The notes under the pieces were generated by a model. It did not search any database, was not told the origin of the DNA, and worked only from the letters and a program-made list of their open reading frames with translations. A DNA stretch of 64,000 bases. Source: Liolophura sinensis (Eukaryota; Mollusca; Polyplacophora; Chitonida; Chitonidae). This document shows, one piece after another, positions 61,301 to 64,000 of the stretch; position 1 is the stretch's first letter; each line of letters opens with the position of its first letter. Made by a program: the position numbers and the translations under genes. The DNA lies in NCBI RefSeq assembly GCF_032854445.1, contig NC_088306.1, positions 16,401,764-16,465,763 of the forward strand. Direction: 5' to 3'.

Positions 61301-63101
61301 CATTGAAACAGATGTGGGAACCGATGTCCTTCTACTGCACAGGTAAGGATAAATGATACCCCTAACCCGGTGTCATGGATTATCTTTTGCAATGTATTAT
61401 GGGAAGAAAGTGAAGGTTACTTTGATCAGTATTGTCAGCTAGCAGTGAGTGAGCTGAGATGGGTGAGCTGACACACAATGACCCAACAGATTGAGCTGAT
61501 ATTAAGTGAGCAGACAGATTGAAAGCTGACATATTAACAGATCGAGCTGACGTAGTGAGATGACATGCACTGTAGTGGGCTTACATAGGGTGAGCTGACA
61601 TAGAGTGAGCTGACAAGAGGGTGAGCTGACATAGGGTGAGCTGATAGAGAGTAAGCTGACATAGGGTGAGCTGACATAGAGTGAGCTGACAAAAGGGTGA
61701 GCTGACATAGGGTGAGCTGATAGAGAGTAAGCTGACATAGGGTGAGCTGACATAGGGTGAGCTGATAGAGAGTAAGCTGACATAGGGTGAGCTGACATAG
61801 AGTGAGATTACAGAGGGTGAGCTGACATAGGGTAAGCGGGCAGAGGGTGAGCTGACAGAGGGTGAACTTCCGTAGAGTGAGCTGACATAGGTGAGCTGAC
61901 ATAGTGCGAGCTGACAGAATGCGAGCTGACAGAGGGTGAGTTGACATAGAGCGAGCTGACAGTAGTGAGCTGACATAGAGTGAGCTGATAGAGTGCGAGC
62001 TGACAGGGTGAGCTGACATTGAATGAGCTGACGTTGGTGAGCTGACACAGGGTGAGCTGATATTGAGTAACCTGACATTGAATAGGCTGACAATGTGTGC
62101 TGACAGAGTATGCTGACATAGAGTGAACTGACAGTGAACTGACATAGAGTGAACTGTCATAGGGTGAGTTAGTGTAGAGTGAACTGTCATAGGGTGAGCT
62201 GACATAGAGTGAGCTGATATACAGTATGCTGACAGAGTGAGCTGACATACAGTGAGCTGACATACAGTGTGCTGACAGAGTGAGCTGACATAGAGTGAGC
62301 TGATATACAGTGTGCTGACAGAGTGAGTTGACATGGAGTGAGCGGACATATAGTGAACTGACATAGTATTGAACTGGTATTGATGTTATAAATCAGCCAT
62401 GGGACAGGCATGTGGCCATTGTTGGCAAGGAGTACTGTGTACATGTATAACACTTGCCTGAAATATGTTCTGTTAAATGTTTTAGTCAAGAAGACAGATG
62501 TTCCTCTCCTGCCATTTAATGATGAACAAGAATCATTTTGTAAAGACACAAAGGTGAGGTACCTGTTGTCAGCCTTGCAGTTCCGTGTCCCTTCTCACTC
62601 GCAAGACTACTTCTATGTCCCAACCACCTGGGGCATAAAGGATTTGTGGGACAAAGCGGGCATTCTTGGCCAAATCAATCCAGGTGGGTTCAGGTGTAAC
62701 AAACATTGTCTGATGAGTTATTTACTTGTTGTCTCTGTTACAATTTCAGGTAAATATAGGTGTAGCGCACACATGTACTTGTAATAATCTAATATGTGGG
62801 CATATGGTTGCTGAACTACATTTCCACTTTCCTTATTCAGGAACTTTTGTACAGACCCTTTCACCTACAAATGAAGTAGTTGTATAAAGGTTTAGTTTAA
62901 TACGGTGTACAAGATGATAAACACAGTTAAGGAAATTCTGTTTTTTTTCTTCTATAGAAAAGTCAAAAAGCTTGAATGTTTGTCGTTTGCAGAAGAATTG
63001 AAGTTTTCAATCGAAGATCTGGAGTCACATTTGTCTATGAAGCAGGAGATCACTTACGTCGATGCTGTCAACTTTGACAGGGAAATTCATGCTCCAAACA
63101 C
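38045..63101 (+). CDS. timeless: Timeless (circadian TIM), 3' end beyond window
   Basis: 21 coding exons: 38045-38144, 40244-40338, 40695-40762, 42274-42466, 46459-46595, 49051-49111, 49618-49677, 50439-50803, 52651-52720, 53285-53394, 54101-54211, 54422-54531, 55390-55579, 56558-56756, 58067-58155, 58422-58566, 60480-60545, 60871-61021, 61277-61342, 62486-62693, 62958-63101. They join in phase into 912 codons. N-terminal TIMELESS region about 1-238 (RQFRRQLALMEVIQK, ALADLSQPSECL, LLFCGLGDILITFLALPQW). Ser/Glu-rich linker 239-360. Second helical region 361-652 (FHLVVTALKEIF, MTDLRQFLVLTLRSY, FLRDLIKTNHLLMQVLD, AILTMMHHVSGDCG, EVNDLIEYVFKTF). C-terminal part 653-912 (EPMSFYCT, PFNDEQESF, YVPTTWGIKDLWDKAG). 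These blocks follow Drosophila TIM rather than TIMEOUT/TIMELESS of replication forks. TIM partners PERIOD/CRY in the clock (family knowledge). Exons 12 and 21 have uncertain donors. The 3' end is missing. Confidence 0.93.
39211..39421. mobile_element. MITE-like element, GGGCCAATTCAACAAAGCC ends
   Basis: The left end GGGCCAATTCAACAAAGCCA and the right end (read inward GGGGCAGGTTCCACACAGCC) form imperfect inverted repeats, similar in style to the 6069 element. Timeless intron 2. Confidence 0.55.
40786..40990. mobile_element. MITE, GTACCCTAATT family, timeless intron 4
   Basis: TCACATATGAAAAAGCAACT, TTGATTTTGGAGACAAAAAT and TTTCAGGGCTTC match the copy at 932-1127. The ends are worn. Confidence 0.65.
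40990..42273. other. Timeless intron 4, remainder
   Basis: Nothing further recognised; the open frames at 41011-41304 and 42123-42273 are not supported as exons. Confidence 0.4.
42512..42593 (-). mobile_element. V-SINE tail fragment
   Basis: TATTTATTTGATTGTTGTAT, GCTGTACTCAAGAATATTCC and TTATGGTGGGAGGAACC. Timeless intron 5. Confidence 0.7.
43076..43345 (+). mobile_element. V-SINE copy, full length, diverged head
   Basis: GACGGCCAAAGTGGTTAGCA head, GAGTTCAGGTCCAGCTCATT, core, tail CACCAATGACATAAATAAAT. Confidence 0.85.
43419..43771 (+). mobile_element. SINE family 2, full length, with 10-bp target duplication
   Basis: A 353-bp element containing CTTGCTTGGCATTCAGCATG, GGTAAGGCATCTCAGTGAAG, GTGGAAATCCGTCCTGC and the tail TTAAACCCCAAGCACTCACT (CACT)n. 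CAAGGGCTAA is repeated at 43409-43418 and 43772-43781. Confidence 0.88.
44497..44697 (-). mobile_element. V-SINE copy with internal deletion
   Basis: Complete tail and core, but the region between box B (ATGAGCTGGACC) and the head (AACTGAGCCACGGAGGCCC) is deleted. Confidence 0.88.
45296..45558 (+). mobile_element. V-SINE copy, full length, with 11-bp target duplication
   Basis: GGGGCCTCCATGGCTCAGTT head to (AAAT) tail. GTGTGAGTGGA (45285-45295) and GTGTGAATGGA (45559-45569) flank it with one mismatch. Confidence 0.95.
46020..46400. repeat. 28-30-bp minisatellite, timeless intron 5
   Basis: Units of the type GAACTGTTGCCTCTTTTTAT plus CAATCAAT or CAGTCAGT, about 12 diverged copies. It ends about 60 bp before the acceptor of exon 6 and supplies pyrimidine-rich sequence there. 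Confidence 0.88.
46600..48268. other. Timeless intron 6, mostly unrecognised
   Basis: 47300-47352 resembles the right end of the GTACCCTAATT MITE family (GAAAAAAGTGC..., AAGATTTACAGTAAC). Nothing else is identified. Confidence 0.4.
48277..48533 (+). mobile_element. SINE family 2 copy, with 8-bp target duplication
   Basis: CTGCCTCGCTTGGCGCTCAG, GTATAATGTGATTGGGTGGG, and tail TTAAACCCCAAGCATTCATT. TCCAACAA occurs at 48269-48276 and 48534-48541. Confidence 0.8.
48571..48715 (+). repeat. SINE with variant head, V-SINE-like tail
   Basis: GAGTTACTTGCCAGTGGTCA, CACTCACAAAACTAACTGCC, GGAATATGGCATTAAACC. Another copy of the head type seen at 8820. Confidence 0.55.
49140..49480. repeat. About 58-bp compound minisatellite, timeless intron 7
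   Basis: Alternates TTCAGTTCCTTTTTAAATAT and TTCAGTTTCTTTTTCAATAT half-units, each followed by (C/A)GAAGTGT(T/G)A. Many CAG trinucleotides lie after T-rich runs. Confidence 0.9.
50025..50222 (-). mobile_element. V-SINE copy, head missing
   Basis: TTATTTGATTGATGTTTTAT tail through core to AGCATGAGCTAGACTTAAAC. Timeless intron 8. Confidence 0.87.
50878..50965. repeat. 30-bp tandem repeat, about 3 copies, timeless intron 9
   Basis: Unit ACTTTCAGCTGCCATTTGAA plus GTCAGG(G/A). Close to exon 9, but no exon sequence is involved. Confidence 0.88.
50965..51104 (+). repeat. SINE with variant head, V-SINE-like tail
   Basis: AAATGCTGGTGGTTTACTCT, TCCTCCACCCATAAAGCTGA, AAGTGTGGCATTAAATAAAA, ending AATCAATAAATC. 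Confidence 0.55.
51181..51432 (-). mobile_element. V-SINE copy, full length
   Basis: TTTATTTATTTGATTGGTGT tail to CAACTGAGCCAAGGAGGCCCC head. Possible target duplication AGATGCATC/AGATGTATC just outside. Confidence 0.92.
51505..51738. mobile_element. MITE, GTACCCTAATT family, timeless intron 9
   Basis: CTCAACCTTTTCACATACTG left, body as at 932-1127, right end AAAAGGTTGAAGAATTACAG. Confidence 0.75.
51933..52165. mobile_element. Foldback MITE with 41-bp inverted ends (51933-52092) plus extra right half
   Basis: GTACCCTAATTCCTCAACCT at the left edge and its near-exact inverse ending AATTAAGGTAC at 52092 define arms of about 41 bp. The following 52093-52165 carries the ordinary right half (TGCTTGAATAAACACCTTGT). 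Confidence 0.8.
52341..52549 (+). mobile_element. V-SINE copy, diverged
   Basis: GAGTTCTAGTACAGCTCATA, CAACCTGCGGATTGTTGGAT, CTGCCATAATGCTGACTGCT, (AAAT)n tail. Ends about 100 bp before timeless exon 10. Confidence 0.8.
53536..53650 (+). repeat. tRNA-headed SINE fragment, unrelated head
   Basis: TTTGTGGCTCAGAAGATTAA (box A-like) and GGGATCATGAGTTCAAATCC (box B-like). It does not fold as an intact tRNA. Confidence 0.5.
54347..54439 (+). repeat. Three-fold repeat of about 31 bp around the exon 13 splice acceptor
   Basis: CTTTATTTTTGGTAAGGTTTC, CTTTATTTTCTCAGGTTTCA and GTATTTTGTCAGGTTTCATT follow one another. The last is the working acceptor (exon from 54422). The middle one is an intact-looking decoy acceptor 31 nt upstream, in a frame that would not encode TIM. 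Confidence 0.7.
54520..55325 (+). repeat. About 28-30-bp array derived from exon 13 end and its donor
   Basis: Exon 13 ends TATGATAAAGT followed by donor GTGAGTATAG. The array repeats TGTATGTATGATAAAGT-GTGAGTATAGG, with GTGAGTAT kept at 54561 and 54660. Most later units have changed to GATGAAGTTGAGTATA. About 27 units. Confidence 0.88.
55718..55929 (+). mobile_element. V-SINE copy, diverged, core deletion
   Basis: GCAGAAGTGGTTAGCATGCC head, GAGTTCAAGTCCAACTCATA, CTCCCACCATAGGAAACTGG, tail AAATAAACAAATAAATAAAT. Confidence 0.83.
56721..57134 (+). repeat. 54-bp array derived from exon 15 end and its splice donor, 7.7 copies
   Basis: Unit 0 is the last 36 nt of exon 15 (GTGAAACTTTGTGACACAAA ... 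CCCATGTCTGTG) plus 18 nt of intron starting GTGAGTCC. Six full copies and one partial copy follow. GTGAGT occurs at 56757 (true donor), 56811, 56919, 56973, 57027 and 57081. The copy at 56865 has TTGAGT, and the last partial copy ends CTGTG then GATT. Confidence 0.95.
57640..57830. repeat. 24-bp minisatellite, about 8 copies, timeless intron 15
   Basis: Unit GGATGTACTCGATATTAGGA plus ACC(G/A). Few differences between copies. Confidence 0.92.
58308..58376 (-). mobile_element. V-SINE tail scrap
   Basis: (TTTA)n followed by TGCGACCAGCATTATGGCAG and GAGGAAAAC. About 45 bp before timeless exon 17. Confidence 0.65.
58635..59125. mobile_element. MITE, GTACCCTAATT family, split by a SINE
   Basis: Left end TCTCCAACCTTTTCAACCTC, right end AGTGGTTGAAAAGGTTGAAT. 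The SINE at 58782-59046 with its duplicated target sits in the middle. The right half matches 36640-36705. Confidence 0.7.
58782..59046 (+). mobile_element. V-SINE copy, full length, perfect 11-bp target duplication
   Basis: GGGGCCTCCGTGGGTCAGTC head to (AAAT)n tail. TCTATATCCCA at 58771-58781 and 59047-59057. The best-preserved insertion in the window, so probably the youngest. Confidence 0.96.
59640..60110. repeat. About 110-135-bp tandem repeat, 4 copies, timeless intron 17
   Basis: Units share GAATGCTGGAAGCCTGTTAC, GTGTGCCAGGGGTGAGCTAG, CACCATATCCAGCGCATACT and CAGTAGATGTAGACTGGGTC. Some units lack AGTAGCATT. Confidence 0.88.
61440..62370. repeat. 14-15-bp minisatellite (GTGAGCTGACATAG), about 65 copies, timeless intron 20
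   Basis: Unit GTGAGCTGACATAG(AG), with variants ATAGAGAGTAAGCTG and ACAGAGGGTGAGCTG. The long minus-strand open frames here (up to 276 codons of MSAHS-type repeats) exist only because of the repeat. Confidence 0.97.
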
Positions 63102-64000
63102 GTAAGTACCATCATTCTCAGAAGATAGGATCAAGTTTGCAGTCATTCAAAAGTGTGTTAGATGTTAAGCCTGGTATTACCTTAAAGTGAGCTGACATGG
63201 AGTCTGGACTGAAGTACCCAAAGATTTGTACTACAGTAAGGCAGGTATTAAGTTTTAATTCTATCCCATTGTTAGTTTCTGGCTGCGTGCAAATATACAT
63301 ATCAAAAGGATCTGACCTTTCAAACAACATTGAGTGCGTCATGCAACACACCAGAGGGTGTTTATGTCTACATACAAAAGAATTTGAGTTTGTTTACTTG
63401 TTAGATTTGGTTCCTGATTTATATAAAAGTGAATTGTCAGAATTTTCTTTAGTGGTAATAGTGTTATTTCGCACAGTTTATAGACATCACTTAGTTTTTA
63501 CATTTTTGTATTTCACACCCAAATGCCATGACGTTGAAAAAGAAACATTTGTTCCAATCTGAGCTCAGTGGTATGATGTCATGATAAATGTACAGTAAAC
63601 TGTTACATTCCTATGTCATGGAACAATACGATGTCATACCTACTCAGCTTTGAGGTATCTGTGTCAACTGCCATGGCTTAAGCTTGCCATGGATTGGTCT
63701 AAAATGCATGACTTCTGTGGAGGGAGTGAAAGACAATGGCAGCATGAAATATGCTGTTTTGCCACATTTTCTTCTATTTTGGGGGTAGAATAGCCTTTAA
63801 CACCCTCGTATTGGTGTTTGTTGTGTAAGGCGATACTGCTGAGGCCAAAATTAAAATATTGTTTGTTTGATGTTACAAGCCCTTTATAGCAATAGAGGAT
63901 AGGCAGGTCATTATATTTGGGAATTCTCAAAATAAATGTTCTTAGATCTTTACAATAAAACTAACAGGTGAACATTTAAACCTTTTTATGAGTACTATGG
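63102..64000 (+). other. Timeless intron 22, start; no further exon recognised
   Basis: Follows the GTAAGT donor of exon 22. I could not find a segment resembling the next TIM region in the remaining 899 nt, so the gene very likely continues beyond the window. Confidence 0.5.

Noticed and set aside
61534..62364. 276-codon minus-strand open frame of MSAHS/QLTLC repeats
   Set aside because: It is the 14-15-bp minisatellite read in reverse. Other frames over the same region are also open, and it lies inside a timeless intron.
61440..62370. CRISPR-like array
   Set aside because: Direct tandem repeats without unique spacers, in an animal intron.
38045..63101. Calling the gene TIMEOUT/TIMELESS of the replication fork
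   Set aside because: Blocks such as MMHHVSGDCG, NDLIEYVF and PFNDEQ...YFYVPTTWGIKDLW match insect circadian TIM better than the mammalian replication protein.

Overview
This is eukaryotic (animal) nuclear DNA: AT-rich, intron-rich, with genes split into short exons by canonical GT-AG introns and a dense load of SINEs, MITEs and minisatellites. The dominant repeat is a tRNA-headed SINE of about 265 bp that ends in a conserved tail and an (AAAT)n run. It looks like the V-SINE/RUDI-type elements known from molluscs. Together with an insect-type circadian timeless gene, this suggests a lophotrochozoan, most likely a mollusc. The species cannot be fixed from the sequence alone.

Layout. (1) 216-3265, + strand: the last three coding exons of cyclin B3; the gene begins before the window. 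(2) 3266-16118: no recognisable gene. It holds SINE copies, a small terminal-inverted-repeat element and a large 49-57 bp minisatellite (9862-10964). (3) 16519-24806, - strand: a complete Rag GTPase A (RRAGA-type) gene in 8 coding exons, 308 residues, starting with a 12-nt coding exon (MKKK). A promoter-like stretch lies upstream at about 24807-25110. (4) 25100-32700: intergenic, with SINEs, a 48-bp minisatellite and a decayed non-LTR retrotransposon scrap. (5) About 32740-63101, + strand: a timeless (TIM) gene, with a putative non-coding first exon behind an NRF-1-like site and 21 coding exons (912 codons seen). It runs off the right edge.

Gene roles. The three genes are not an operon-like system. 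Cyclin B3 acts in M phase, RagA in amino-acid signalling to mTORC1 at the lysosome, and TIM in the circadian clock. RagA and timeless are transcribed divergently, with about 8 kb between their 5' ends.

Most notable. In timeless, the 3' ends of two separate exons together with their splice donors have been amplified into tandem arrays. Exon 15 gives a 54-bp unit repeated 7.7 times with five extra GTGAGT donors. Exon 13 gives an approximately 30-bp unit spread over about 800 bp. In both cases an in-frame stop lies just after the true donor, so using any downstream donor would truncate the protein. The acceptor of exon 13 also lies in a three-fold repeat. Other clean observations are a 382-bp MITE with a perfect 8-bp target duplication inside a SINE tail, a MITE family with 41-bp inverted ends, a long-armed inverted repeat in timeless intron 1, and SINE copies with clear target-site duplications.
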